Notes under the pieces: model-generated
The model's database searches: none
The model's input: only the letters and a program-made list of their open reading frames with translations
What the model was told of the DNA's origin: nothing
Part shown: positions 49,849-59,237 of the stretch, piece after piece
How the letters are laid out: every line of letters begins with the position of its first letter
Numbering within the stretch: position 1 is the first letter of the stretch
Assembly: GCF_036226505.1 (NCBI RefSeq)
Contig: NZ_CP108484.1
Location: 4,154,001-4,218,000, forward strand
Direction of reading: 5' to 3'
From: Kitasatospora sp. NBC_01246
GTDB taxonomy: Bacteria > Actinomycetota > Actinomycetes > Streptomycetales > Streptomycetaceae
DNA length: 64,000 bases
Translations under genes and position numbers: made by a program

Positions 49849-50645
49849 CAGGCGTCCGCCATGGTCGGCATGGGCCCGGAGGTCGTGCCCAGGTCGATGA
49901 CGCCGAAGGCCGCGCCCTGCGGGTCACCGACGGCGGCGAACCGGCCGAACGGGCTGTCCATCGGCCCGAAGAACAGCTGTCCGCCGTGCTCGGTCACCTT
50001 GGCGATGGCGGCGTCGCAGTCGTCCACCGAGAAGTAGACGCTCACGTACGAGGGCGCCTCGGGGGGCATGTCGTCCGGTCCGACCTTCATCCGGCCGAGC
50101 GCGGGCCGGTCGGCGACCTGGAAGATCTTGTAGTCGACCTGGTCGGTGTCGATCCGCTTGGTGCTGTAGGGGAAGACCGCGGGGAAGAAGGCGTCGGCCT
50201 TGCCCGGCTCACGCGTGAGCACCTCGGCCCAGGTGTACGAACCCGGCTCGTTCTGCTTCTCGAAGCCCTCGTGGCTGCCGGCCTGCCAGACGCCGAAGGT
50301 GACGCCGCCCGGGTCCTTGGCGATCGCCATCGAACCGAAGTCGCCGACCTGCATCGGCTCCATCAGCACCTCGCCGCCCGCGGCGCGGATCTTCTCGACG
50401 GTCGCGGCGGTGTCCGGCGAGGCGAGGTACAGGCACCAGGCCGACGGCACGTCGTCCCCGGGCATCGGCGGGACGACGGCGGCCACCGCCTTGCCGTCCG
50501 AGTACGCCGTCGTGTAGTTGCCGAACTCCGACGCGCTCTCGCCGAAGGTCCAGCCCAGCACCGACCCGTAGAAGGCCTTGGCGCCGTCCAGATCCTTGAA
50601 CATGGCGTCGGCCCAACAGGGTGTGCCCTCAGGTAGCACGGTCAT
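49848..50645 (-). CDS. Two-domain VOC/glyoxalase-like protein
   Basis: 265 aa with two VOC modules: residues 8-120 (CWADAMFKDLDGAKAFYGSVLGW ... DPGGVTFGVWQ) and 140-260 (GSYTWAEVLTREPGKADAFFPAVF ... DPQGAAFGVIDLG). Such proteins include 27-kDa antigen CFP30B-like dioxygenase relatives, usually of unknown substrate. ATG 50645 has GGAGGGCAGG ahead. Forms a two-gene unit with the DinB-type gene. Confidence 0.85.
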   Translation of the reverse strand: MTVLPEGTPCWADAMFKDLDGAKAFYGSVLGWTFGESASEFGNYTTAYSDGKAVAAVVPPMPGDDVPSAWCLYLASPDTAATVEKIRAAGGEVLMEPMQVGDFGSMAIAKDPGGVTFGVWQAGSHEGFEKQNEPGSYTWAEVLTREPGKADAFFPAVFPYSTKRIDTDQVDYKIFQVADRPALGRMKVGPDDMPPEAPSYVSVYFSVDDCDAAIAKVTEHGGQLFFGPMDSPFGRFAAVGDPQGAAFGVIDLGTTSGPMPTMADA

Positions 50646-50807
50646 GATCCTGCCCTCCATGTAACGGTTTGCCCCGATTCGTCACAGTAGCCAGTCCCCC
50701 GTCGGACCGCGCCCCGAGTACCCGCACCGCGCTGCCCGTGCCCTCCGCACCCGCCCTCCCCGGCCCCTGCCCTTCCCGGCATCCCCGGCCTCCCCGGCCG
50801 GACACGG

Positions 50808-50841
50808 CGACGGCCCGCCGGAGCACCCCGGCGGGCCGTCG
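50808..50841. terminator. Terminator of the geosmin synthase gene
   Basis: Perfect 14-bp stem CGACGGCCCGCCGG / CCGGCGGGCCGTCG with a 6-base loop, 17 bp beyond the minus-strand geosmin synthase stop. Confidence 0.7.
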
Positions 50842-50857
50842 CGAGAACCGGTCACCG

Positions 50858-53362
50858 CTACACGTCGGCCGCACCCGCCGGAAGGGTCACCGGAAGGGCC
50901 GCCGCGAAGGCGAACCGCGACGCCGCCGTCCCCAGTCCGGGCGCGCCGAACGGGAGCGCGCCCCCGGCACCGACCGGGGCGCCCTCCGGCACGGCCGTGG
51001 CCGGGGCACCCACGCCGTCGGCCGGCACCTCCGCCGCCGGCGCCGCGTCCGCCTTCGGCACCTCATGGGCCGCCGGCCCGGCCGGGAGCTCGGCCGCCCT
51101 GCCATCCGCCCCCGACCCGCGCCCGAAGTGCCGCCGAAGGTCCGCCTCGCCGTACCGGTGGCAGTCCCGGTGCCAGACGTGGATGCCCGCGAGCCAGTTC
51201 TCCAGCTCCTTGACGTACCCGTCCAGCAGTTCCCGGGCCTCCGACTCCAGCCCGAAGTCGTCGTACAGCACCGGGAACTCGTTCTGCGCCACGTGCTCGA
51301 ACTGCCGCAGCCGCGAGTGCATCAGGTCGTCGACGATGCCGACGGCCGAGGGGTAGTCGCAGTTGAAGAAGTTCTGCACCACCAGGACGGCGTTGTGCAC
51401 CTCACCCTCGTACTCGACCTCCTTCTGGTACGAGAAGAGGTCGTTCATCATGCACGCGTAGTCGGCGGCCGCGCTCTCCAGCGAGCGCATCGGCCCGCTC
51501 TCGTAGATCTCCGGCGGGACGGCCTGGCCGTGCGCCAGCCGGCACAGGCTCATGGTGAGGTCGGAGCCGAAGGTCTTCCGGCGCATCTCGATGTAGTCCA
51601 CCGGGTCGGGGATCCGGTGCTGCGCCTGGTTGTTGAGCTCCCAGACCCAGCTCAGGGTCATGTCCTCGATCGCGGCGCGGAACTTCCGCCGGGCGTCCGG
51701 CGTCATCGGGGCGCTGGTCCGCTCCCAGAGGTCGGCCAGGCCCCGCTCCAGGGCGTTGACCGGCACCGGCGCCGGGCTGTCGTCGACGGGCATGAACGTC
51801 GAGAAGCGCTCGGTGAGCAGCTTGGCGCCGACCAGGTCGCGGGTCCGCCCGTAGACCACCGGGTAGTAGTCGTCGCCGTAGGTCCCCCACGTCAACCACG
51901 CCGAGGTGAGGTCGAGTTGCTCGGGGGTGGCGTCCGGGTGGATGCCGGCCGAGCAGAGCGGGAAGTCGTAGTCGGCGAGCTTCTCGGCCGTCCAGATGCC
52001 CGAGCCCGGTACGCCCGGCTGCGCCTCCAGCATGCCCATCCGGGCGGCCCACGCCACGGTGTTGAGCCGGGAGGCGTCCAGGTGCGGGCTGAGTTCGACG
52101 GTGTACGGGAGCCTGAACTCCGGCAGCCTGGAGGCCCCGACCCGCTGGAACGGCACATGGCCGTGCGAGCGCGCCCGCCGCACCGCCGGGTCGACGCCAC
52201 CGGGCGAACCGGGCGTCCCGTTCAGCGTGTTCACCCCACTCAGCGAGCCCAACTCACCCAAGCCGCCGGGAAGTCCGCGCCCCGACCCGGCCCGCAGCAC
52301 GTCCAGCGCCGACGTCCCGACCCCGCCGATCGCGTACTGGTCCCACCAACGGGCCGGCGCGGCGGACGCGCCGCCGCCGTTCATGTACCGGCTGGACCGC
52401 ATGTGCCACTCGTGGCCGCCCGACTGCCAGTCCTGCAGGCCCTTGACGTACGCCATCACCCGCGCGACCCCCGCCGGGTCCAGCCCGGTCTCGGTGAACA
52501 GCCAGGGCAGCTCGGCGAACACGGTGTTCTCGAATTGCTGGAGCCGCGAGGTGAGCAGGTCGTTGACGGCGTCCGCGGCTTCCTGCGTCGTGCAGCCCAG
52601 GAAGGTCTCCAGCACGAGGATGCCGTTGCTCAGCTCGCCCTCGTCCTCGACCTCCCGCTGGTAGGAGAAGATGTCGTTGCGCAGGTGGACGCCGTCCGAG
52701 AAGGCGTCCATCAGCACCCGCAGCGGCCGCGAACCCGAAACCTCCTTCGGCACTTCGGCGTTGGCGGCGTACTCGATCAGACCGGCCGACCAGGGCGCGC
52801 CGCCGACCTTGCGGCGCATCTCGATGTACTCGACCGGGTTGGCGATCCGGCCGGCGTTGATGTTGGCGAGTTCCCAGAGCGACTCGTTGAGCAGGTTCCG
52901 GGTGCTCTCGGCGAACCGGATCCGCCAGTCCTCCCCCATCGAGGGCACCGTGCGCCGCCACAGATCGGCCAGGCCCGCCTCGACCGGGTTGGTGGGCTCG
53001 GGCACCGGGGTCGCCGGGTCGGCCGGCATGAACAGCGGCAGCCGGTCCAGATAGGCCTTGCCGCCCTCGCGGTCGTTGCTGCGCTTGAAGATCTCCAGGA
53101 AGTGGTCGTCGAAGAAGAAGACCCACACGTACCAGTCGGTGACCAGCGACAACGCCTCGGCAGAGGCGTCCGGGTGGGTGTACGCGCAGAGCAGGCCGTA
53201 GTCGTGCGCCTCCAGATCGGCCTGGTCCCAGATGCCCGACCCCTCCAGCATCCCCATCTCCCGGGCCCACGCGGTGGAGTGGGCCCGGGCGCCTTCGAGA
53301 TGGGGATTCAGGCGCGCCGGGTGCGGCACGTAGAAGGAGGGCAGTTCGAACGGCTGAGTCAC
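50858..53362 (-). CDS. geoA: Germacradienol/geosmin synthase, bifunctional
   Basis: 834 aa from a GTG (AGAAAGG ahead). Two terpene-synthase domains in tandem. The N-terminal one carries the aspartate-rich DDHFLE (85-90) and NDIFSYQREVEDEGE, and converts farnesyl diphosphate to germacradienol. The C-terminal one has DDYYPVVY and NDLFSYQKEVEYEGE, and fragments germacradienol to geosmin with loss of acetone. A linker (GVNTLNGTPGSPGGVDPAVRRARS) separates them. Beyond the normal end (WHRDCHRYGEADLRRH) there is an extra Ala/Pro/Gly-rich tail of about 90 residues. Makes the earthy sporulation volatile. Confidence 0.95.
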   Translation of the reverse strand: MTQPFELPSFYVPHPARLNPHLEGARAHSTAWAREMGMLEGSGIWDQADLEAHDYGLLCAYTHPDASAEALSLVTDWYVWVFFFDDHFLEIFKRSNDREGGKAYLDRLPLFMPADPATPVPEPTNPVEAGLADLWRRTVPSMGEDWRIRFAESTRNLLNESLWELANINAGRIANPVEYIEMRRKVGGAPWSAGLIEYAANAEVPKEVSGSRPLRVLMDAFSDGVHLRNDIFSYQREVEDEGELSNGILVLETFLGCTTQEAADAVNDLLTSRLQQFENTVFAELPWLFTETGLDPAGVARVMAYVKGLQDWQSGGHEWHMRSSRYMNGGGASAAPARWWDQYAIGGVGTSALDVLRAGSGRGLPGGLGELGSLSGVNTLNGTPGSPGGVDPAVRRARSHGHVPFQRVGASRLPEFRLPYTVELSPHLDASRLNTVAWAARMGMLEAQPGVPGSGIWTAEKLADYDFPLCSAGIHPDATPEQLDLTSAWLTWGTYGDDYYPVVYGRTRDLVGAKLLTERFSTFMPVDDSPAPVPVNALERGLADLWERTSAPMTPDARRKFRAAIEDMTLSWVWELNNQAQHRIPDPVDYIEMRRKTFGSDLTMSLCRLAHGQAVPPEIYESGPMRSLESAAADYACMMNDLFSYQKEVEYEGEVHNAVLVVQNFFNCDYPSAVGIVDDLMHSRLRQFEHVAQNEFPVLYDDFGLESEARELLDGYVKELENWLAGIHVWHRDCHRYGEADLRRHFGRGSGADGRAAELPAGPAAHEVPKADAAPAAEVPADGVGAPATAVPEGAPVGAGGALPFGAPGLGTAASRFAFAAALPVTLPAGAADV

Positions 53363-53818
53363 CGGGCGAGCCTTTCTGGACGCGTCGAGGAGGCCGACCG
53401 GCCCGGCGGAGCGGAGCCGGTCGGTCCGCTGCCCCACGACCCGGTCGGCTCAGCATTACCCCTCGCCGACGATCTCCACCGGACAACCGCAACAGTCGTA
53501 TGAGATAACCCACTTCCCCCGAACACCCGCCCGATAGAACGCACGCTTCTCGTTCACCTGTGCGGACGGAACAACCCGGCGCCCACCCTCGGGGCGAGCC
53601 GTTCTGCGGAAAAGGATGTTGACGGCGGGTCACCGATCCGGACGGATTACCCGGGCCATTCCGACCGCGCGACGATACGCCAACGAACTACCCAAGCGGG
53701 CCAAGGGCGGCCAACTCAAGCAATCCGTTCCGACGGGCGTGTTGACCCGCTCCCCTCATCCCCCGTCCACCAGACTGGGCGACGATCCGAGTCTCCACGA
53801 TCCGAGGAGGGCCTGCCC
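53363..53818. other. Divergent promoter region of the geosmin synthase and HhH-GPD genes
   Basis: About 455 bp with no gene. It includes an AT-richer stretch (53450-53590; for example GTATGAGATAACCCACTTCC) where the promoters probably lie. No convincing operator seen. Confidence 0.45.
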
Positions 53819-54412
53819 ATGAACGTCACCGTCCGGCTCGCGCAGCAGCCCGAGGCCGACGACCTGCTCGGGCGCAGCGCGCTCGCCGCGCTCGTCGGGA
53901 TGCTTCTCGACCAGCAGGTGCCCATGGAGTGGGCGTTCACCGGCCCGCTCACCATCGCGCAGCGTCTGGGCCGGGACGACCTGGACGCGCACGAGATCGC
54001 CGTCCACAACCCCGAGGCGTTCGTCGCCCTGCTCTCCGAGAAGCCGGCCGTGCACCGCTACCCGGCCGCGATGGCCAAGCGGGTGCAGCAGCTCTGCCAG
54101 TTCGTGGTGGCGCAGTACGACGGCGACGCGGCAGCGCTCTGGCGCGACGTCGCGACCGGCCGGGAGCTGCTCAGCCGCCTCAACGCCCTGCCCGGCTTCG
54201 GGAAGCAGAAGTCGCAGATCTTCCTCGCGCTGCTCGGCAAGCAGTACGGCGTGCGGCCCGAGGGCTGGCGCGAGGCGGCGGGCCTGTACGGCGAGGAGGG
54301 GGCCTACCGGTCGGTCGCGGACATCACCGGCCCGGAGTCGCTGGAAAAGGTGCGCGCCCACAAGCAGGAGGTGAAGCGCGCCGCCAAGGAGGCCAAGACC
54401 GCCAAGGTCTGA
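53819..54412 (+). CDS. HhH-GPD-type base-excision repair protein
   Basis: 197 aa. SALAALVGMLLDQQVPMEWAFTGP resembles the start of HhH-GPD glycosylases, and LSRLNALPGFGKQKSQIFLALLGKQ is the helix-hairpin-helix with Gly/Pro turn. A Lys/Ala-rich tail follows (KQEVKRAAKEAKTAKV). Related proteins excise damaged or mismatched bases; the catalytic Asp position is unclear here, so the specificity is open. ATG with GGAGG eight bases upstream. Confidence 0.82.
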   Translation: MNVTVRLAQQPEADDLLGRSALAALVGMLLDQQVPMEWAFTGPLTIAQRLGRDDLDAHEIAVHNPEAFVALLSEKPAVHRYPAAMAKRVQQLCQFVVAQYDGDAAALWRDVATGRELLSRLNALPGFGKQKSQIFLALLGKQYGVRPEGWREAAGLYGEEGAYRSVADITGPESLEKVRAHKQEVKRAAKEAKTAKV

Positions 54413-54535
54413 TGACCGATCACTCCGGCTGCCCGGCACTCCCGAGGAGTGCCGGGCAGCGGCGCGTGGCGCCCGCGCCGGCGTCCGCCCCGAAAACGGG
54501 TTGCCCGCCCAGCCCCGCCGGGTGAGGCTCGACGG

Positions 54536-54814
54536 ATGACCGAGACCGACAGCCAGGACAGCCCCGGCGTGCGTTCCCTCTTCTCCGGCGACGGCCGGCT
54601 GACCACGATCCCCCGCAAGGCGGCCCGCCGCGAGCAGCTGCTCGCCCACCTCGCCGGCACTCTCTTCGAACCGGGCCGCTCCTACAGCGAGCGCGAGGTC
54701 AACGAGACGCTGCGGGCGGTGCACGACGACTACCCGGCCCTGCGCCGCTTCCTGGTCGAGGCCGGCCACCTGGCGCGTCCCCAGGACGGCAGCAGCTACC
54801 GCCGCGCCGCCTGA
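54536..54814 (+). CDS. DUF2087-domain protein
   Basis: 92 aa. SGDGRLTTIPRKAARREQLLAHLAGTLFEPGRSYSEREVNETLRAVHDDYPALRRFLVEAGHLARPQDGSSYRR is the DUF2087 pattern (a small winged-helix-like fold often fused to regulators). Stand-alone here. Weak ribosome site (GTGAGG). Function unknown, possibly DNA-binding. Confidence 0.8.
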   Translation: MTETDSQDSPGVRSLFSGDGRLTTIPRKAARREQLLAHLAGTLFEPGRSYSEREVNETLRAVHDDYPALRRFLVEAGHLARPQDGSSYRRAA

Positions 54815-54840
54815 ACCCCGCCCCCGGGGAGGCGAGGGCC

Positions 54841-55053
54841 TCAGCGCACCCGCCGGTACGCGTACCGCCCGCGGATCCTCCGGGCGAAGTACCGTCCGTG
54901 GCTCTCCGCCGCCATCAGCTCCCGGTGCACCCGCCCGGGGACCGCGTCGTACCGGTAGACGCTCCCGCCGGTGAACTCCAGCTCCAGTACCCGCCGCGCC
55001 GCGTCGTAGCCGACCGAGCGCAGCGCCGAGGAGTCCACCGCCAGCCGCTCCAT
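54841..55053 (-). CDS. KTSC-domain protein
   Basis: 70 aa: VDSSALRSVGYDAARRVLELEFTGGSVYRYDAVPGRVHRELMAAESHGRYFARRIRGRYAY, the KTSC pattern, found alone or fused to lysyl-tRNA synthetase-like and nuclease proteins; role unknown. Encoded convergently to the DUF2087 gene and codirectional with the following MFS gene. Confidence 0.82.
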   Translation of the reverse strand: MERLAVDSSALRSVGYDAARRVLELEFTGGSVYRYDAVPGRVHRELMAAESHGRYFARRIRGRYAYRRVR

Positions 55054-55070
55054 GCTCCCAGTGTGCGCGC

Positions 55071-55105
55071 GAGGGCCCCGGCCGCGCATCGCGGCCGGGG
55101 CCCTC
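55071..55105. terminator. Terminator of the minus-strand MFS gene
   Basis: Perfect 16-bp stem GAGGGCCCCGGCCGCG / CGCGGCCGGGGCCCTC with loop CAT, 10 bp after the MFS stop. Confidence 0.75.
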
Positions 55106-55114
55106 CACCCACCG

Positions 55115-56650
55115 TCAGACGAGGACGGGCTCCTGCTCCTGCTCCCGCTCGGGCTCGTCGGCAGAGGACGCGGAGGAGGTACCGGTGGCGACCGCCGCCT
55201 TCCGCCTCGGCAGCGCGAACATCAGCAGGAACACCGCCGCCAGCACCGCGACGACCCACCACATCGCGTGGACGAAGGCCCCGCCGAACGCCGTCCCGAC
55301 CGCCTCGGGGGCGACCACGTCGTCCATCGCCCCGAAGAACGCCACCGACACCAGCCCCAGCCCCAGCGCCGTCCCGAGCTGGTTCACCGTGTTGATCAGG
55401 CCCGACGCCGAACCGGCGTGCTCACGCGGCACCTCGGCCAGCACCGCGTCGGTGATCGGCGCCACGATCAGGCCCATTCCCAGGCCCATCACCACCAGCG
55501 GCAGCGCCATCTGCCAGGACGTGATCGCCGTGCCGTACCGGTCGGCCTCCCAGATGTAGGTCAGCGCGCCGACCGCCATCACCAGCGCGCCGGCCTGGAG
55601 CACCTTGCGTCCGAAGCGCGGCACCAGCTGCTGGACCGAGAGTCCGGCCGCCACCGAGACCGCGATCGAGAAGGGGATGCCCGTGGTCCCGGCCTTGAGC
55701 GGGCTCCAGCCCAGCCCGATCTGCATGTAGAGCGTCCAGACCAGGAAGAAGATCCCGGTGACCACGCCGAAGGTCAGCTGGACGCCGATGCCGGCCGCGA
55801 AGCTCTTCACCCGGAACAGCGACAGCTCGACCAGCGGCGAACCGTCCCGCCGCGTCTTCACCTTCTCGTACGCGACGAACAGGGCGAACACCGGCAGGCT
55901 GCCGGCCATCGAGAGGTGGCCCCAGAGCGGCCAGCCGGCCTCCCGGCCGTGGGTGAGCGGGTAGAGCAGCATCAGCAGGCCGACGCTGGCCAGCAGCACG
56001 CCCACGAGGTCCAGCTTGAGCGCCTTCTCCGCCCGCGACTCGCCGATGAACGCCCGGCCGAGCAGCAGCCCGGCGATGCCGACCGGCAGGTTGATCAGGA
56101 AGATCGGCCGCCAGGCCAGCCCGAAGAGGTCCCACTCCGTCAGCAGCGCGCCGATCAGCGGCCCGGAGACGGCGCCCAGACCGACCACCGCGCCGAACAG
56201 GCCGAACACCTTGCCGCGCTCCTCCGCCGGGAAGGAGGCGTGGATGATCGACAGCACCTGCGGCACCATCAGCGCCGCCGTCCCGCCCTGGAGGATCCGG
56301 GTCGCGACCAGCATCTCGGCGCCGGTCGCCAGACCGCAGAGCGCCGAGGCGACGGTGAAGCCGCCGATTCCGATCAGGAACAGTCGCTTCCGGCCGTAGA
56401 TGTCGCCCAGTCGACCGCCGGTGATCAGCCCGATCGCGAAGGCCAGGGCGTAGCCGCCGGTCACCCACTGGACGGCACTGAACGAGGCGCCGGTGTCCTC
56501 CTGGATGCTGGGGATGGCGATGTTCACGATGGTGACGTCCACCAGGTCCATGAACGAGGCCGTCATCACGATCGCCAGCGCGATCCACCTCCGCCGGTCG
56601 GACACCACACCGGAGCCCGCTCCGGAGCCCTCCCCGGAATCCGCTGTCAT
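55115..56650 (-). CDS. MFS efflux transporter (EmrB/QacA type)
   Basis: 511 aa, 14 predicted helices. DLVDVTIVNIAIPSIQED (helix 1 motif D), GGRLGDIYGRKRLFLIG (motif A), LQGGTAALMVPQVLSIIHASFP (motif C region). Acidic C-terminal tail EPEREQEQEPVLV. ATG 56650, with GAGGAG nine bases upstream. Divergent from a WYL regulator that probably controls it. Likely drug or metabolite export. Confidence 0.9.
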   Translation of the reverse strand: MTADSGEGSGAGSGVVSDRRRWIALAIVMTASFMDLVDVTIVNIAIPSIQEDTGASFSAVQWVTGGYALAFAIGLITGGRLGDIYGRKRLFLIGIGGFTVASALCGLATGAEMLVATRILQGGTAALMVPQVLSIIHASFPAEERGKVFGLFGAVVGLGAVSGPLIGALLTEWDLFGLAWRPIFLINLPVGIAGLLLGRAFIGESRAEKALKLDLVGVLLASVGLLMLLYPLTHGREAGWPLWGHLSMAGSLPVFALFVAYEKVKTRRDGSPLVELSLFRVKSFAAGIGVQLTFGVVTGIFFLVWTLYMQIGLGWSPLKAGTTGIPFSIAVSVAAGLSVQQLVPRFGRKVLQAGALVMAVGALTYIWEADRYGTAITSWQMALPLVVMGLGMGLIVAPITDAVLAEVPREHAGSASGLINTVNQLGTALGLGLVSVAFFGAMDDVVAPEAVGTAFGGAFVHAMWWVVAVLAAVFLLMFALPRRKAAVATGTSSASSADEPEREQEQEPVLV

Positions 56651-56743
56651 CGTCTTCTCCTCTACCTCGCTCTTCGGCACGTCTGCGACAGTAGAGAGGA
56701 TGTAGGTCAGCTCTTGTCCTCGTTGTCCGGCATCCTGGGTGCC

Positions 56744-57814
56744 ATGACGGACACTCCGGCGCGGCTGCTGAACCTGCTCTCCCTCCTCCAGACCCCGCGC
56801 GAGTGGCCGGGCAGCGAACTGGCCGAACGCCTCCAGGTCAGCTCCCGGACGATCCGCCGCGACATCGACCGGCTGCGCGCCCTGGGGTACCCGGTCGAGG
56901 CGACGATGGGCGCGATCGGCGGCTACCGGCTGGTGGCCGGGACGGCGATGCCGCCGCTGCTGCTGGACGACGAGGAGGCGGTGGCCATCGCGGTGGGCCT
57001 GCGGGCGGCCGCCGGGCACGCCGTGGTCGGCATCGAGGAGGCGTCCGTCCGGGCGCTCGGCAAACTGCTCCAGGTGCTGCCGGGGCGCCTGCGCCACCGG
57101 GTCGGCGCGCTGAACACGGCCACCGTGCCGCTGCTCACCGGCGACGGACCGACCGTCGACCCCGAGGACCTCACCGTGCTCGCGGGCGCCGTCACCAACC
57201 GGGAGCGGCTGCGCTTCCACTACCGGGCGGGTGACGGCGCCGAGACCCGGCGCCAGGTCGAGCCCAACCGCCTGGTCTCGACCGGTCGGCGCTGGTACCT
57301 GGTCGGCTACGACCTCGACCGCGACGACTGGCGGCTCTTCCGGGTGGACCGGATCAGCGAGCCCTTCCCGACCGGCGCCCGCTTCACTCCGCGCGAACTC
57401 CCCGCCGAGGACGCGGCCGCGTACGTGGCGAGCAAGCTCCGCCGGCCGGCGGCCACCCACACCCTGGTGGCGACGCTGCACATGCCCGCCTCCGAGGTGG
57501 AGAGCTGGATCAGCCGCGCCGCCGACACCACGGTCGAGCCGGTCGACGACCGGAGCTGCCGGCTCCGCTCGCGGTCCGACTCGCTGGGGTACCTGGCGAT
57601 GCGGCTCCTCATGCTGGGCTGCGAGTTCGAGGTCCACGAGCCCCCGGAGATGAACGCCCACCTGCGCGCCCTCGCCGCCCGCGCCGCCCGGGCCGCCGAC
57701 AGCGGGGGTCCGGTCCACCCCGCCGCCGACAGTGGGGGTCCGGTCCACCCCGCCGTAGACAGCGGGGGTCCGGTCCGCCCGACCGCCGACAGCGGGGGTC
57801 CGGTCCGCCCCTGA
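56744..57814 (+). CDS. WYL-domain transcriptional regulator
   Basis: 356 aa. HTH_11 at the N-terminus (ARLLNLLSLLQTPREWPGSELAERLQVSSRTIRRDIDRLRALGYPV), then WYL domain (about 140-310: RFHYRAGDGAETRRQVEPNRLVSTGRRWYLVGYDLDRDDWRLFRVDRI) and a WCX-type end. The last 40 residues are four copies of DSGGPV(H/R)P-type units encoded by 30-bp repeats. WYL domains sense nucleic acid or small ligands. Divergent from the MFS pump gene. Confidence 0.88.
   Translation: MTDTPARLLNLLSLLQTPREWPGSELAERLQVSSRTIRRDIDRLRALGYPVEATMGAIGGYRLVAGTAMPPLLLDDEEAVAIAVGLRAAAGHAVVGIEEASVRALGKLLQVLPGRLRHRVGALNTATVPLLTGDGPTVDPEDLTVLAGAVTNRERLRFHYRAGDGAETRRQVEPNRLVSTGRRWYLVGYDLDRDDWRLFRVDRISEPFPTGARFTPRELPAEDAAAYVASKLRRPAATHTLVATLHMPASEVESWISRAADTTVEPVDDRSCRLRSRSDSLGYLAMRLLMLGCEFEVHEPPEMNAHLRALAARAARAADSGGPVHPAADSGGPVHPAVDSGGPVRPTADSGGPVRP
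57695..57810 (+). repeat. Four 30-bp repeats at the 3' end of the WYL gene
   Basis: Units starting at 57695, 57725, 57755 and 57785 share GACAGCGGGGGTCCGGTCC. In frame, adding ten residues each, directly before the stop codon. Confidence 0.85.
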
Positions 57815-57824
57815 GCCGCCCGCG

Positions 57825-58706
57825 CTACGCCGCCACCCGGTACCAGGCGTCCCCCGAACGGAACCGGAGCACGCCGTCCCGCCCGTAGGCCCGCTCCCGG
57901 TCCAGCTCCCCGGGCAGCCGGAGCCGGCGCCGCCCGGTCTCCTTCCACTCCTTGCCGACCAGCAGGCACCGGACCAGCTCACCCGCGTGCGTCAGGAAGA
58001 TCCCCTGCCGACCGCCGACGGCGAAGCCGAGCGGCAGCCGGACCGGGGACCGCCGACTCACGGACCCCCCGGCCGGGTCGATCCGGGTCAGGTAACTCGC
58101 CGTACTGCCCGGGTACCAGGCCAGCCAGACGGCGCGGCCCTCGGTCGCCCCGGCCAGGCCCTCCAGCGGGTAGCCGGGCAGTTCGTCCCGCCCCGGTCGC
58201 CAGACCATCCGCCCGGCCGGGTCCGCCCCGACCAGACCGGGGTGGGCCATCGGGTGGTCCCCGTAGATGCCCTCGTCCCCGAAGGCCATCCAGATCCGGC
58301 CGTCCCGGTCGGCGACCAGCGTCCGGATGTCGTCGCCGAGCACCAGCTCGTGGGAGGGCTCGCCGTCGGGCCCGAACACGACCGCGTTGGGCGCCCATCC
58401 GCCCGGCTCCTCGTCGGCCCGGTAGCTCGCCACCAGCAGCCGGCCACCGGGCAGCAGCGCCAGGTGGTCCGGGTCGACGGCGAGCCCGCGCAGCGCCGTC
58501 CGCCGCTCCCCCTCCGGTGTCACCGTCACCAACTCGGCGTCCGGGGGCGGGTCGGGGCACGTCCGGCCGGAGGCGCCGGACGGCTTCTCCCCGGGCACCA
58601 GCAGCACGACCAGTTCGCCGTCCGGTCCGACCGTCCAGCCGGAGGCCCGGCGGCCCGCCCCGGCATCGTGCTCGGGCAGCCGCCAGACCTCCACCGGTTC
58701 GTTCAT
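57825..58706 (-). CDS. Hypothetical protein, probable beta-propeller
   Basis: 293 aa, no signal peptide. Repeating blocks (LRGLAVDPDHLALLPGGRLLVASY, DIRTLVADRDGRIWMAFGDEGIYG, LAGATEGRAVWLAWYPG, LPLGFAVGGRQGIFLTHAGE) look like propeller blades, and the GRIWMAFGDEG block recalls SMP-30/YncE-type folds. No catalytic residues can be assigned. Convergent with the WYL gene. Confidence 0.65.
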   Translation of the reverse strand: MNEPVEVWRLPEHDAGAGRRASGWTVGPDGELVVLLVPGEKPSGASGRTCPDPPPDAELVTVTPEGERRTALRGLAVDPDHLALLPGGRLLVASYRADEEPGGWAPNAVVFGPDGEPSHELVLGDDIRTLVADRDGRIWMAFGDEGIYGDHPMAHPGLVGADPAGRMVWRPGRDELPGYPLEGLAGATEGRAVWLAWYPGSTASYLTRIDPAGGSVSRRSPVRLPLGFAVGGRQGIFLTHAGELVRCLLVGKEWKETGRRRLRLPGELDRERAYGRDGVLRFRSGDAWYRVAA

Positions 58707-58718
58707 CCAACGAGGATC

Positions 58719-59237
58719 TCAGACCCCGTACTCGGCGGTGATCACCGCACGGGCCAGCGTGTGGAAGGTGATGTGGAAGCCGATCTGGGCCGCCGGCGTC
58801 TCCGGGGTGACGTCCAGCGCGTCCACGTCCAGCGCGTGCACGGCGAAGGCGTACCGGTGCGGGGCGCCGGGCGGCGGGGCCGCGCCGTCGTACTTGTTGC
58901 CGGGGAAGTCGTTGCGGCCGTGGAACGAGGCCGCCCCGGGCAGGTCCGCGTCGGACGAACCGGCGCCGCGCGCCAGGCCGGCGGTGTCACCGGGCAGGTT
59001 GAGGGCGAGCCAGTGCCACCAGCCGGAGCCGGTCGGGGCGTCCGGGTCGTAGCAGGTGACGGCGACGGACCGGGTGCCCTCCGGCAGGCCCGACCAGGCC
59101 AGCTGCGGCGACAGGTTGCCGCCCGCGTGGACGAACTCCTCGGCCAGCTTGCCGCCTTCGGCGAGGTCATCACTGGTCAGCTCGAAGGACGGCACCTGCG
59201 GCAGGAACTCGTAGGGCAGCGGCGGACGAACGCTCAT
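58719..59237 (-). CDS. YbhB/YbcL-type PEBP-family protein
   Basis: 172 aa: GGNLSPQLAWSGLPEGTRSVAVTCYDPDAPTGSGWWHWLALNLPG and GRNDFPGNKYDGAAPPPGAPHRYAFAVHALDV contain the conserved PEBP ligand-site motifs (DPDAP, GxxHRY). These proteins bind phospholipid head groups or phosphorylated ligands; the bacterial role is not settled. ATG 59237. Confidence 0.9.
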   Translation of the reverse strand: MSVRPPLPYEFLPQVPSFELTSDDLAEGGKLAEEFVHAGGNLSPQLAWSGLPEGTRSVAVTCYDPDAPTGSGWWHWLALNLPGDTAGLARGAGSSDADLPGAASFHGRNDFPGNKYDGAAPPPGAPHRYAFAVHALDVDALDVTPETPAAQIGFHITFHTLARAVITAEYGV

